Of a DNA stretch of 21,696 nucleotides, positions 11,301-21,225 are shown piece after piece. The position numbers were made by a program, and so were the translations under genes. How positions within the stretch are numbered: the stretch's first letter is position 1; every line of letters starts with the position of its first letter. The DNA lies in NCBI GenBank assembly GCA_000827205.1, contig KN832569.1, positions 679,180 through 700,875 of the forward strand. Reading direction: 5' to 3'. The stretch is from Plicaturopsis crispa FD-325 SS-3. Lineage: Eukaryota > Basidiomycota > Agaricomycetes > Amylocorticiales > Amylocorticiaceae. The notes beneath the pieces were generated by a model, which ran no database searches, had not been told where the DNA came from, and was given only the letters and a program-made list of their open reading frames with translations.

Positions 11301-11451
11301 TAGCGTTACGCGGGCCCACAAGAAATGAAGCTGAGGATACTGACGGATTGACGCTGTCCACTGCATCGCTCGGTGGATTCGAGAATGCGCCTGCCGACAC
11401 GACGGACGCCAGGGAGAATACCCAGAGGCATTTACACGCCATGATGGTCAT
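8335..11451 (-). CDS. Secreted GH92 alpha-mannosidase
   Basis: GH92 enzymes are calcium-dependent exo-alpha-mannosidases, mostly alpha-1,2. My 15-exon model gives 769 aa: 11451-11345, 11286-10931, 10875-10310, 10257-10165, 10100-10008, 9955-9922, 9865-9852, 9794-9664, 9610-9592, 9529-9133, 9068-9046, 8990-8874, 8821-8727, 8668-8452, 8382-8335. A hydrophobic N-terminus (CLWVFSLASVVSAGA) suggests secretion. Family blocks appear in order: VNPLIGNGGDTPNGSGGMIP, IHGFQGTHQPAIWMGESG, AEQSATSRVGHLRF, a YYSGYD block, DTYRAEWAW, GGWLPMWKNIVETNIM, THADSL, YADREEGVDYEVRAG, DEGWTEGDMWAY, FDGGHNDHTNEPSHHIPYLY, NEDCGQMSAW (probably holding the catalytic acid Glu) and HADFASGGKL. All junctions keep frame. 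Exons of 14, 19 and 23 nt are unusually small. An alternative start is the second Met at 11442. The last intron (8451-8383) is less certain; read-through would end the protein soon after 8451. Confidence 0.92.
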
Positions 11452-11715
11452 GAAAAAGGCGCGTTACCCCGCATTCGGACGAAAGTATGCGCTTTCGCGT
11501 GAAAACGGGAAAATTCACACTTGATCTACGCCAAATCTCAGATTCTGAGGCATGAGGAGGGACTTCGACACGAAGGGGGACAGAACCGATTGAACATTGT
11601 GTGTAGAGATATTGGGACCGCGAAATATGGATAACATGCAACGAAGACGATGACAGACAAATACACAGGACGACGCGATATCACAAAACACGGAGAACGA
11701 GTAGACTCGGATAGT

Positions 11716-13070
11716 CTAGTCGTCCCCAATTTTGGGTGCGAGGTAGTACCGGATATGCCCTTGACCGAAGGTGTACGAAACCTGTTAAAAACGGTCAGCA
11801 TGAAGCAGAACGAAATAGAAATTGTACTAACCAGCAATGGCACGTCGTTGCTCATCATGAGCTGAACGGTGTTCTCGAGGGCCGCACTCTTCGAAAAGTT
11901 GACAAGGTACTTGAGCGAGAACGTCAGCGTCACCGGCTGGTTCATCTCGATCGAGACGCCGCCTTCAGGTCCACTATCTCCATCGTCCGACTTCTTCGCT
12001 CGCTTTGCTGGCTTACCACTCTGTGTAGAGGTGGACTTGAGCGCTAAGCTGTGCGTACAGTGAAACGCGACGTACCTTCGCAGGTGCCTTTTTGCGCTTC
12101 TTCGAGCTTCCCTCGTCGTCGTCGTCGTCTTCGTTCTCCGCCTCCCCCTCATCATCGCTTTGGGGCTTGAACTCCTCTTCGCCGTCATCGCTTTTCTCGC
12201 CGTTCATCTCCACATCACTCCCGCCCTCCTTCTTCACCTTTTCCTTTTTTGGCTTCTTCTTCTTGTATGCGCCTTCCTCCTCCTCATCGTCCGCATCCTC
12301 GGTCTTTGTCAGTGGCGCCGTGCCGTAGCCGGCGTACCGTTCTCGCGCGCCCTCGGTCTGCTTCAGAATGACGGTGCCGTTCGCTGCCTCACCCTCAGAC
12401 GTGAAGCGGACGCCGTCCTTGCTGACCTCGATGCGCACCGACTCGCCGAGGAGAGACAAGTCGCGCACGATTCGCGTGAATTCGGACGAGGGCATCGTCA
12501 CGCGTACGTCGTAGTCGGTGTCAGGTATGCCGAGTGTGTCCGCGTCAATGTCCATCAACTTCATGTCGTATTCGCTCAGGCGATCCGAGTCTACGCGGGA
12601 GCAAGTCAGCGGCTAGTTCATAAGAGGGGACGCGGCGTGGCGTACTTCGTGCCTCGTATACGAGGTTGAGTACGTCCGCCTCGTCAGAGGCTTTGAGGGT
12701 GACCACGTCGTCGTCCTTCGCGCATTTGAGGACCTTTGTGAGCGATGTGAGGTTCACACCTAGAGGCATCGGTCGGTCGCAGCGGTATTTCTTGAACCCC
12801 GAAGACTCGAGTTTGACCGCGACGAGCGCGACATGGGAGTTGTCCATCGCTTGAAGTGTCTGCGGGTGGCTCAGAAGGCATCTACGCGCTACACGGTCAG
12901 AATACGCACTATTCCCTCCTCATTGCACTCAAAGTTGGCGTCTGTTACGAGTTCTTTGATAGCTAGAAAGCCGCGTGTTTGAGCGCGACACGCGCGCGCA
13001 GAGTCGATAATTGCGTACCATCTAGGAGCTTTTTGAGGATGGCGGCTTCCTGTAGTTTTGCTTCAAGCAT
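11716..13070 (-). CDS. PCNA: Proliferating cell nuclear antigen (sliding clamp) with large charged insertion
   Basis: PCNA forms the trimeric ring that holds DNA polymerases and repair factors on DNA. Six exons (13070-13019, 12962-12910, 12859-12646, 12590-12076, 12035-11832, 11781-11716) give 367 aa, against roughly 260 in the usual family. Start and end are canonical: [60 protein letters not shown]-like [14 protein letters not shown], then [16 protein letters not shown]. The Lys that is modified by ubiquitin/SUMO in other eukaryotes falls at residue 164, as in human. Between ILKQT and [13 protein letters not shown] (about residues 186-304) lies a low-complexity insert: acidic runs ([17 protein letters not shown]), Lys-rich runs ([29 protein letters not shown]). 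The insert spans an unusually short 40-nt intron (12075-12036). Confidence 0.95.
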
Positions 13071-13530
13071 GGCGGGACGAGATTCGAAAAAAGACGGGCG
13101 GCGACGCGTAGGATAGTGGAGGTAGGTAAGTGAAAAGAGAGTTCGACGCGTCCCGCAGGAACGGACGCGAGTTTCAGGCGGAGCTCAAAATGCGCGCCGA
13201 GCTCGCTGTTGAACTTGTCGACGGCGACCTGCTCTTGACCTTCCCCGAACATCGTTCTGCGTCTCTCTTATTTCTCTTCGCCAGCGCGACAACGGCGAAA
13301 TTGCACAAAGAACTGAATGTCTTGGTTGGGAAGTTTCGGAACCGGTCGCAATCACAACGGACGAGGAGGTGGCTCGCGGTCCACACAACGCTTGCTATAA
13401 CTAGTTTCACCTCCTGCTTTGCTTCTTGCCCACCAAAACTGCCCACTCTTCTCCCCCCATCCATTTCTTGGGCCTCCTTCCAGCATTGACTGCTCCAAGT
13501 GCCGCGTCCTTTTGTCTTTCCACTCTTGTC
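13071..13530. promoter_or_regulatory. Bidirectional promoter of PCNA and the divergent gene, with two ACGCGT boxes
   Basis: PCNA starts leftward at 13070 and the uncharacterised gene starts rightward at 13531. Two ACGCGT hexamers lie at 13104-13109 and 13146-13151, 34 and 76 bases before the PCNA ATG. ACGCGT is the MluI cell-cycle box, bound by the Mbp1/Swi6-type factor in fungi and found before S-phase genes including PCNA. Because the genome is CpG-rich and the hexamer also occurs elsewhere in the window, chance is not excluded. A pyrimidine-rich stretch precedes the rightward gene (about 13400-13530). Confidence 0.5.
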
Positions 13531-14457
13531 ATGGCTTCATCTGCAGTCGCATCCGAGAACGCGGGCATACGGCCAGGATCCAGCGAACGCTCCAAGCTCA
13601 GACGCGACCGTCTGAGACAGATTGAAATGGAGCAGCTGGTAGAGGAAAAGCAGGCCTTGAAAATGACGGAGGTACGCGTTTATTCCAGTGTTACGCGCTG
13701 CGCGCTGTACAGCTTCGTGGTGAAGAGGGCTCTGCAGGCAACTACGGTTGTCCGTAGTCTGTCTACTGCCGCTGCACCATCAGTCGTTGCACCTTCCTTC
13801 TCGACTCTCCTTGTCTCTTCGTTCGCATATCTGACAAACTCTTCCAGGCTGAGCGCCAAACGCTCATCCACTCCTTCACCTCTGTCAAAACCGAATTCGC
13901 CGACCTCGACGGACTCACCTGGAATATACACTACACTCATACCATCTCTCACTCTGCCCCTCCACCCAAATGCTCCGACGTACGTTGCTATCTTTAGCCT
14001 GCATGACTTCCACATCTGACAGTCGATTTTACAGCCGTATTACTCACCCAGCGCACCCTTTGCGGTACTTTCCAATGCTGAACTCGCCGGCTTCGCGCCG
14101 GACGACACCATTCGCGCGTCAAAGTCGCGGTCGCGATCCGTATCGCCCGTGCAAGACATATTCTTCGGCATAAACGCCGACACCGACGCGGATGCGGAGC
14201 GCGAGGAGGCATTGAGCGCGGGCCGCCCTACCACGCCTCTAGGCTCGCACGATAACGACTCGGAGAGCGTCGAAGTGCCGATATACTTCGACGAGAAGGA
14301 TGACGATTTCGACGCGGATATGACCGTGCAGATCATCGTCGTGCCGTACGACGTGGACGCGTTTCCGTCGGTGCACAAGGAGGACGCGTCCCTCCCTCCT
14401 CGGGAACAGATGCAGAGGCCAACAACATCACGCAAGGTCCCGAGAGGCCCTCGATAG
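13531..14457 (+). CDS. Hypothetical protein, divergent from PCNA
   Basis: I do not recognise the family. Three exons (13531-13671, 13848-13979, 14035-14457) encode 231 aa. The N-terminal exon is charged and probably helical (SKLRRDRLRQIEMEQLVEEK). Exon 2 carries SFTSVKTEFADLDGLTWNIH, and exon 3 has SNAELAGFAPDDTIRASKS, a Ser/Arg stretch (RASKSRSRSVSP), an acidic stretch (ADTDADAEREE) and VPIYFDEKDDDFDADMTVQI, ending in a basic tail. There is no signal peptide or membrane segment. Intron 1 is 176 nt, longer than its neighbours, and could hide a small exon. All junctions are phase 0. An intracellular, partly disordered protein is the most that can be inferred. Confidence 0.65.
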
Positions 14458-14951
14458 CATCATCATTTGCTTTTCATCCACTCATTTATTCCTTTTCTTT
14501 CTCCTTTTTCTATCATCCCCACACTCTCGTTATCTCTTCAATTTAAAGACTGCACTGTATACCACTCACGCGCATACCCACACGGTACTTATAATCACTA
14601 GATGCGGACTTCATTGGACTCTCGTCATGTATCATAGGTTTTCAGGTCTGACTTACAGATCAGCACCGCCACCCCCGCTATTGAACGTTTGGACCGTGAT
14701 TTTTTGAGCCTGGAAGTATAACCGGTCAACAATTCGCTCGTCGTTCAACGCTTCGACGACACAGTACTAGTGCACTTGAAACAAAGTTCTCGTATCTTAG
14801 CTATAGATTCTACTACTCGAGCTCCTGGTCTACTCGAGCGTAACGAACGTACAACGCAGCGCGGATATACGCGTCAGGACTCGACGCGCACTAGACGCGA
14901 CGCTGAAAGTGCAGAACGCAAGCTAGGGAATTCGCAAAACCCATAGCCAGC
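14458..14951. other. Intergenic region before PEX1
   Basis: This contains the 3' flank of the hypothetical gene and the PEX1 promoter. A pyrimidine-rich run follows the stop (about 14460-14545). On the minus strand, 14776-14657 reads like a short terminal exon: after a CACTAG acceptor it gives VVEALNDERIVDRLYFQAQ and then TFNSGGGGADL before TAA. I cannot connect it to a start or a known family, so it is not called as a gene. Confidence 0.35.
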
Positions 14952-17900
14952 ATGCCTCGACGTGCACGTATCGAGTACGCAGCGCTACGTTCATCCCTCG
15001 TCAACCTCCCGATATCGATATACGGGCCACTTCTCGAGCGCAGCGTCGTAAGTGTTTTCTCCTGCAATCCCGCGTTTTGCCTTGTGCTAAGGCGAATCAT
15101 AGCGCCCACAAGGTCTAGCTGTGCACCTGATTCGCGTCCCTCCCCACAACTCGAGTGCGCGGACGGCCGATGCCCGGAAAGTGGAGGCCTATGTAGGCTG
15201 GACGGGGATGGCCGCGTCGTCCTCGCTCGCGCACCTCAGCCGTGCCTCGGAGAATGCACTGGAGACCGTCGAGATGGACCCGCAGTACGCGCAGGCCCTG
15301 GGCTTGGTAATGGGCGACGTGGTGAGTCCCCACGTCTCGAAGTGTTCGCGAATATGCGTTGAACTTGGGCTTATAGGTCGAAATAGGACTTTTGCATGAT
15401 CTTGGTATCGCTCGCGGTGTCGGTGCTGAGCCAGTATCAACGGATGACTGGGAAATTATTGTGCGTTTCATGGTCATTCTACCCTGCTCGTAGATCGTAC
15501 TCAAAAATCATGACCCGACAGGAAACGCATGCTGGTCATCTCGAGCAGGCTCTCCTTTCCCAGGTCAGAGTCGCGTGCGCAGGACAAGAAGTCGACGTGT
15601 GGGTACTGGGGCGGACACGGGTGCGCCTACGAATTGGTAAGTACACTCTCGTTGCGATACGCTTTAGCGTTGCTCGCTCGTCCTCATTCTGTTGTCATAT
15701 TATTTCCAACGTCGTTTACTGACACCTCACTGTAGTATCTCTCGATCCTGCCCCCTCGAAAGCCCACCGCGCCCTGCTTCTTGGTAACAACACCGAAGTG
15801 AGCGTCGCCCCGAAAGTGCGCTCTTCGAACGCCAAGAAACCGTCCGCCTCCGCCTCCGCGCCCGTCCCAGCGAACCCCGAACAGAAGAAGGAGAGTGCAC
15901 AGTATGCACCGCACATCCTACGAGTGCTGCCGTCGCATATTCTCAAAGAAGCCGACCTCGACGCGGAGGTGCTCAGGTACACGGCGAGGGAGCCACTGGT
16001 GCTCGTTTCTCGGCGCACGCACGCTCTGCTCTCCAATTCCTCCGATCGAGGGAAGGGATCGTCCGTGAAGCCGCGCAGCTACCTGCACGCGATACTTAGG
16101 CCCGTCCATCCGCCCGTCCATCCCATCGATTCGACAGCCTCCACCTCCACTCCGCCTCTCACGCGCATATTGCATCCTGGAACCACGGATACCATCGACA
16201 AAGAGAAAGAAAAGACGGCTCAAGAGAAGGCGAAAGGGAAAGTTGCGGTTCGAGTAGGCATATTCGACGGCATTCCCGACTCGCATGTCGTCCTTTCAAA
16301 TGCTGCAGACGACGAAGCCTGGGGCCTTGTTAAGTGCGCACACAGTCTTCCCTAGGTCTACGGCCGTCTTATCAATTCGACAGGATAACTGCGACTGGCC
16401 AGGAGTCATCCCGCTCCGCCCTTTTTGCGAATAGTGCAAGCCGAGAGACGTATGTGTTCTTTCGTTCCGTCCGCCGCGATAACCTAATATACTCCTCGTT
16501 GTCAGAACGAAGGCGCGAAGACCGGCAAACGCAGAAAGCTTTCTAGCCGGCGTAGACGACATCTTAGCGCGCTGTACAGACTTCTGTACACGGACGCTAG
16601 CACTCCATAGCCAACGGACGGTCGCTCTTGGTGGTACGTCTCGCTCTATCAAGCTTCCGGGGTTCTGCCTGTGATGCTGATTTCGTACATCTGCAGTCTC
16701 GGCCTTGCTAGTTACAGGTCGTGCAGGCGCAGGAAAAACGTCGATCGTACAGTCCGTCGCGCGGACACTCCGAGAAGACCCTCGGGCATATGCATGTATG
16801 GTTTTGCGGTAGAGTCTCTCGTGTCTCGTCTTCTCACACTCTTGCGCAGACACACTGTATGTTGATCTCGGCAAATACGTCGAGCATCCAGTGTCCCAGG
16901 TCAAGTCGCTCTTTGCGTACTGGTTTGCGGCAGCGGTGTGGCATAAGCCCACAGTCCTCGTATTCGACAATATGGAGAAGCTACTTGGAACTGAAGTCGA
17001 GGTACGTCGTCTACCCCAAATGCGCCTTGCAATCCCTGATCCTCCTCCTAGCACGCGGACTCCTTCCGCACACGACATATAGTAGAGCTGTTTGTCGCGC
17101 AATTCGGCTCCGCCGCGCGGTCCGCTGCCCCAAATGCGCGGGCCATCGTTGTTCTGGGAGCGGCTCAGTCGCAGGCGGCCCTGCACCCGCTTCTCTTCAC
17201 CGCCCACCTGTTCGACGATATTGTCAACGTGAAGCCGCCAAATAAAGAGGCGAGGAAAGACGTGCGTCCATCTGCACTGTGTCTATACTCGTATACTCAC
17301 CGGCGTCGTGTAGATCATTGTCCAAATCATAAAGGAGCGGATGGCGCATGCTCCGGATATGCAGAAGGATCCGGAGAGCCCGCTAAACTATACAGCGCTC
17401 GCGACGCAGACCGAAGGATACAGTGCGACCGATCTGCAGGACCTCGTCGCTCGAGCTGTTCACCATGCTGCTATTCGCGCATCGAAGGAGGCCTCTGATC
17501 ATGATGCGGTAAGATCCTGGTTCCCCATTGCTACACATCGTGCTGATCCTGGGCTCTCAATTTCGCACAGACGACAATGCTTTCCTCCGTTGACTTTGAA
17601 ACCGCACAGGTAGATTTCACTCCGCTGTCTCTCAGGGATGTGAAGCTCCAGAAGTCGGATGTCGAGTGGTCCGATATCGGAGGTGCGTAGTCCACCGATC
17701 TCGGAGCTTTGCGATGTAGACGAGAAGTGGACAGGCTTGCAGGAGACTCGACGTGTGCTCCGAGAAACACTGGAATGGCCTACAAAATACGGGCCCATCT
17801 TCGCCCAGTCTCCTCTTCGGCTACGATCAGGGTACGCATGGTCTATCACTCGAACGACGATAACGAGCTAACGCAATTAAACAGTCTGTTGCTGTACGGG

Positions 17901-19148
17901 TTCCCTGGATGCGGAAAGACACTTCTCGCGTCCGCTGTGGCCAAGGAGTGCGGCCTGAACTTCATCAGCGTGAAGGGCCCCGAGATCCTGAACAAGTACA
18001 TCGGCGCAAGCGAGAAGTCCGTGCGTGACCTGTTCGAACGGGCGAGTGCGGCGAAACCATGTGTCCTGTTTTTCGACGAGTTCGATTCCATCGCGCCCAA
18101 GAGGTATGCCACTGTTTTGAGTCGCACCAAACTGTATGGCTAACCAGTGAAACTTCAGAGGGCACGACAGTACTGGCGTTACGGACAGAGTCGTGAACCA
18201 AATGCTTACACAAATGGACGGCGCGGAGGGTCTGGATGGAGTTTATGTGCTTGCCGCAACAAGGTGTGTCACTTTCCGTAGTCGCCTTGTCTTTTATGCT
18301 GATATTCGTCAGTCGTCCCGATCTAATAGATTCTGCCCTGCTGCGTCCAGGCCGCCTGGACAAATCCTTGCTCTGCAACATGCCGGATGCTTCAGAGCGC
18401 AAAGATGTAGGTTTTATTGCTTGTTGTCGAGAAGCCGGTTCTCATTAGTTATTTCAGATACTGCAAGCGGTCAGTCGCAAAGTCTCCCTTGCCCCGACCG
18501 TCGATCTCGATGCGATTGCCCGCGCGACTGAGGGATTCTCGGGTGCCGACCTGCAAGCCCTCGTGTACAATGCCCACCTTGAAGTCGTCCATGCGTCGAT
18601 TTCGTCCGTGCCCACGGATGAGCTTGGGCCTTCGTATAACGAGGACGCACCGGTCGAGTATTCTGTCGTCGGTGGTCAGGCCGGTACTGGTGTCGTGTCG
18701 AAAGCCGAGGAAGCTGCTTTGCAACGACGGGTCAGTTGGCTCTATAACTTCCAGGTTCTTCCCTGCTGACAATGCTTTCTTTCCAGCTGCAACAAATCAA
18801 AAGGTCTGCTGCGCAGACACGAAGCGGCGCCCCCTCGAAAGGCCATGCAACGTCGCCGAAAAAGGTGCACGATATTCGTAGTTTCAGTCTGTTCGATTCT
18901 CATCTGATCCCGCAGCACGAAATTACGGACGCGTACTTGCGACGAGTCCTGCAAACTACTCGACCGTCAGTCTCCCCAGAAGAGCAGTATCGGCTGAGAC
19001 AGATGTGAGCCTGCATTCTTTCGGACGAGTACTATAGGCCTAATCTTTTTTCATTCGCAGATATAAGGCATTTGTGTCGGACCGTAGCGGTGACTTGCCA
19101 GTGCCGCCCGACGCGGGCGGCGTTGGGAATCGGGCGTCGCTAATGTAG
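14952..19148 (+). CDS. PEX1: Peroxisomal biogenesis AAA+ ATPase Pex1
   Basis: Pex1 with Pex6 forms the AAA+ motor that pulls the ubiquitinated import receptor Pex5 off the peroxisome membrane. Twenty exons joined by eye (first 14952-15047, last 19061-19148) keep frame throughout and give 1038 aa. The N-terminal double-psi barrel has [17 protein letters not shown] and [12 protein letters not shown]. The first ATPase domain has FLAGVDDIL, Walker A GRAGAGKT (16717-16740) and a weak Walker [11 protein letters not shown]. The second has [10 protein letters not shown], Walker A GFPGCGKT (17902-17925), Walker [37 protein letters not shown] and [15 protein letters not shown] degenerate D1 with an intact D2 is normal for Pex1. 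Introns are mostly 50-70 nt. The C-terminal tail is short. The gene converges on the MYND gene to its right. Confidence 0.95.
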
Positions 19149-19485
19149 ACATGTAGGCCAAAATGTATTTGTATTTTAGTACGTACATAGAGTGCGGTTG
19201 AGGATGGAATATACCCATGTCGACGGGCTGCAGTCGATCTCGTGTCGAGACCCAGTTGCACGGATGTTAATGGACCACTGCTTGAACGCAGTAGTGCACC
19301 GGAACGGGTTGCCGACGCTGAAAGGTCATGTCGACACGCCAGTGTACGGGCAGTCCGCTCACCACTCACATGGATACAATGCGAAATCCCTGCGATCCCT
19401 CTGGTGTACATAGGTCGTCGTCCATGGGTCAAGAATGGTAAGAGCGGTGGCGAGAGGTCCTGAGGCTTGGAGCATCATTGTGCAT
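19149..19485. other. Intergenic region between convergent genes
   Basis: This is the 3' flank of PEX1 and of the MYND protein gene. AT-rich sequence just past the PEX1 stop (about 19158-19190) could serve polyadenylation. Open frames exist on both strands, but none shows conserved motifs or sensible splicing. Confidence 0.5.
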
Positions 19486-20975
19486 CTAGAAATTGCCTGT
19501 CGTCACATGGCCACCCCCTGGCACCTCCTGTATACGCCCGTAGATGATGCTGTTGTCCTTCGGGGGCGGCTTTCCCTGACCGAGTTTCTTCGCAAGCGCC
19601 TTCAGTTGCTTTCGCTCCCGGCACGCGGGCTTATGCGTCTTCCAGTCCATCTTCTGGCACTCGGAGCTGCAGTAGCATGCCTGCAGGGACGCGGTGAGTG
19701 TACTGCATGCGGAGAGATAATTAGCACTCACCCGCATACACGCCGAGCACCGTTTGAAGCCGTTTGCTTCAGTCTCGACCTTCCCACACCCCGGCCGCGC
19801 ACACGTCCGCAGCACGAGCGTTCTAACGTCGGGATCGCCGTCCGCCCAGTCCCACACGTCCGGCGCCATCCACAGGTCTTGTGTGAGAGACAGATAGTCA
19901 TGCGCGTCCTCAGCGCCGTTGAGGCTGCGCGGGTTCATGTTCAGCGACGCTACGAATAGAAAGCGGAACGGAGTGAGCATGGCATAGGACACGGATATAT
20001 GCGTACAGGCGTACATGGCTTCTCTACATGCGCGAGGATCTTTATGAGGACCGCCGGGCACGCGCGCGCCGCGATGCGCAGGTACTGCCTAGCCACCGGT
20101 GCGTCGCCGCCCCAAACGCGGAATGCGGCCAGCGCGCCCGTGTACGCTATAGCGGCCTTGGCATATTTGTTCTCCTCCTCCTGATCCGCGGTCAGGACCT
20201 CGTTCACGGGCGGCGGGTAGGGAACTCTCTTGGGCGCCCCCGGAACCATCCATGCCTGTGCGAAGGCGAGTGCCTCGGTATTGCGTCCACAGCGCAGGAG
20301 CATGGAGCCGAGCCAGCCGCGCTGGCCCATGTCATCGCCTGCGCACAGCCGCATAAGTTCCAGCGCGTTGTCCCTGTGCGTACTGTGAATCACACTGAAA
20401 GCGTTCGACGGGCAGAAAGGCGTGGACGTACGCGGATTTCTCGTAATGTTTGTTCTCAAAGGCGAGGCGGACAAGCGCCTGAAGAGTGCGCAGGTATGGG
20501 CGTGCGGGCAACGCGTCGTAGAAATGGCCCATGTGCGTGTTTGTGGGCGACTCATCAAAGCATTTGGCGCCTAGGCAAGATTTCAGGAGCTCCCTGCCTG
20601 CGTGGGAAGCAGCCTGAGTAAGTTCGCGACGCGACAAGAGATGCAGATAACCATGGTCTATCATACCGACGGAGATAGCAAACGCGAGGCATTCCTCAGA
20701 TTCATCGAGGGTCGGGCATAGAAACGCGCATTGGACGTAGGCGTCGAGATTATTCCTGTCTTTCATGGCAGCTGAGAGGGAAGGCACTGCGTCTTTTGGC
20801 CGTCCTCTGCTGCATAGGTCTTCTGCGATTGCGAGCCTGCCGTCTGGTCGTCAGCAAACGGTCAACAGTCGAAAGCAACCACTCACTGTCGCTGCGATTC
20901 TTTCGAAACGATGCCGCCGCCGCCGAGTCCGCCGAGCGTTGCCTCGACACCATACCGGCTTTGATTCAGCGACAT
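19486..20975 (-). CDS. MYND-type zinc-finger protein with helical repeat region
   Basis: Five exons (20975-20887, 20836-20432, 20382-20015, 19949-19732, 19680-19486) encode 424 aa; all junctions keep frame. The first 250 or so residues are helical and repeat-like (LAIAEDLCSRGRPKDAVPSL, FENKHYEKSA, WLGSMLLRCGRNTEALAFAQ, ARQYLRIAARACPAVLIKIL), like TPR-type superhelices. They are followed by SSLNMNPRSLNGAEDAHDYL and a C-terminal MYND finger: C-x4-C (CARPGC), CSAC, CYCSSEC and HKPAC, the zinc ligands in the expected order, split by a 48-nt intron between CMR and ACYC. MYND domains bind proline-rich peptides, often in transcriptional regulators. No SET domain is present. An in-frame upstream ATG at 21101 would add 42 residues, but it lies across an inverted repeat, so 20975 is preferred. 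Confidence 0.88.
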
Positions 20976-20986
20976 AACAATTGTTC

Positions 20987-21225
20987 CAGCTGTTTGCATG
21001 TCGATAGACCGCTTTGCTTTCGTCTTCGCTTTCGTTTTCTGTTTACGAGTGGAGCCGACCAAACAGATTGCCCTGACAGATTTGATTGAAAATTGCCACA
21101 AAAGGCAGCTCTGAGTGCGCTACCAACAATTTCGAGCACAGTAACTATTTGGTTGCTTCGAAATGTAAACAGAAAAACGAATGCGAAGGGAAAGAGAAAG
21201 CGGTCTATCGACATGCAAACAGCTG
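20987..21225. repeat. Long inverted repeat (hairpin) upstream of the MYND gene
   Basis: The left arm 20987-21046 and right arm 21165-21225 are inverted copies, identical over the outer 29 bases (starting CAGCTGTTTGCATGTCG) and nearly so inward to CTGTTTAC. The spacer is 118 nt. The arms begin 12 nt beyond the MYND start codon, so the repeat lies in its 5' leader or promoter. It resembles a small non-autonomous inverted-repeat element (MITE-like). I could not make out a convincing target-site duplication. Confidence 0.8.

Noticed and set aside
11538-12188. PCNA C-terminal exon read as a single 216-codon gene
   Set aside because: It reads through the introns 12075-12036 and 11831-11782. Spliced, the sequence completes PCNA with the LAPKI end.
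12160-12669. Plus-strand hydrophobic, Leu-rich open frame
   Set aside because: It is the complement of the acidic/Lys-rich PCNA insert. The Leu/Phe/Ser-rich translation is an artefact of antisense reading.
16296-17207. Minus-strand open frame of 303 codons opposite PEX1
   Set aside because: It is antisense to several PEX1 exons and introns. Its composition is unstructured and no family motif is visible.
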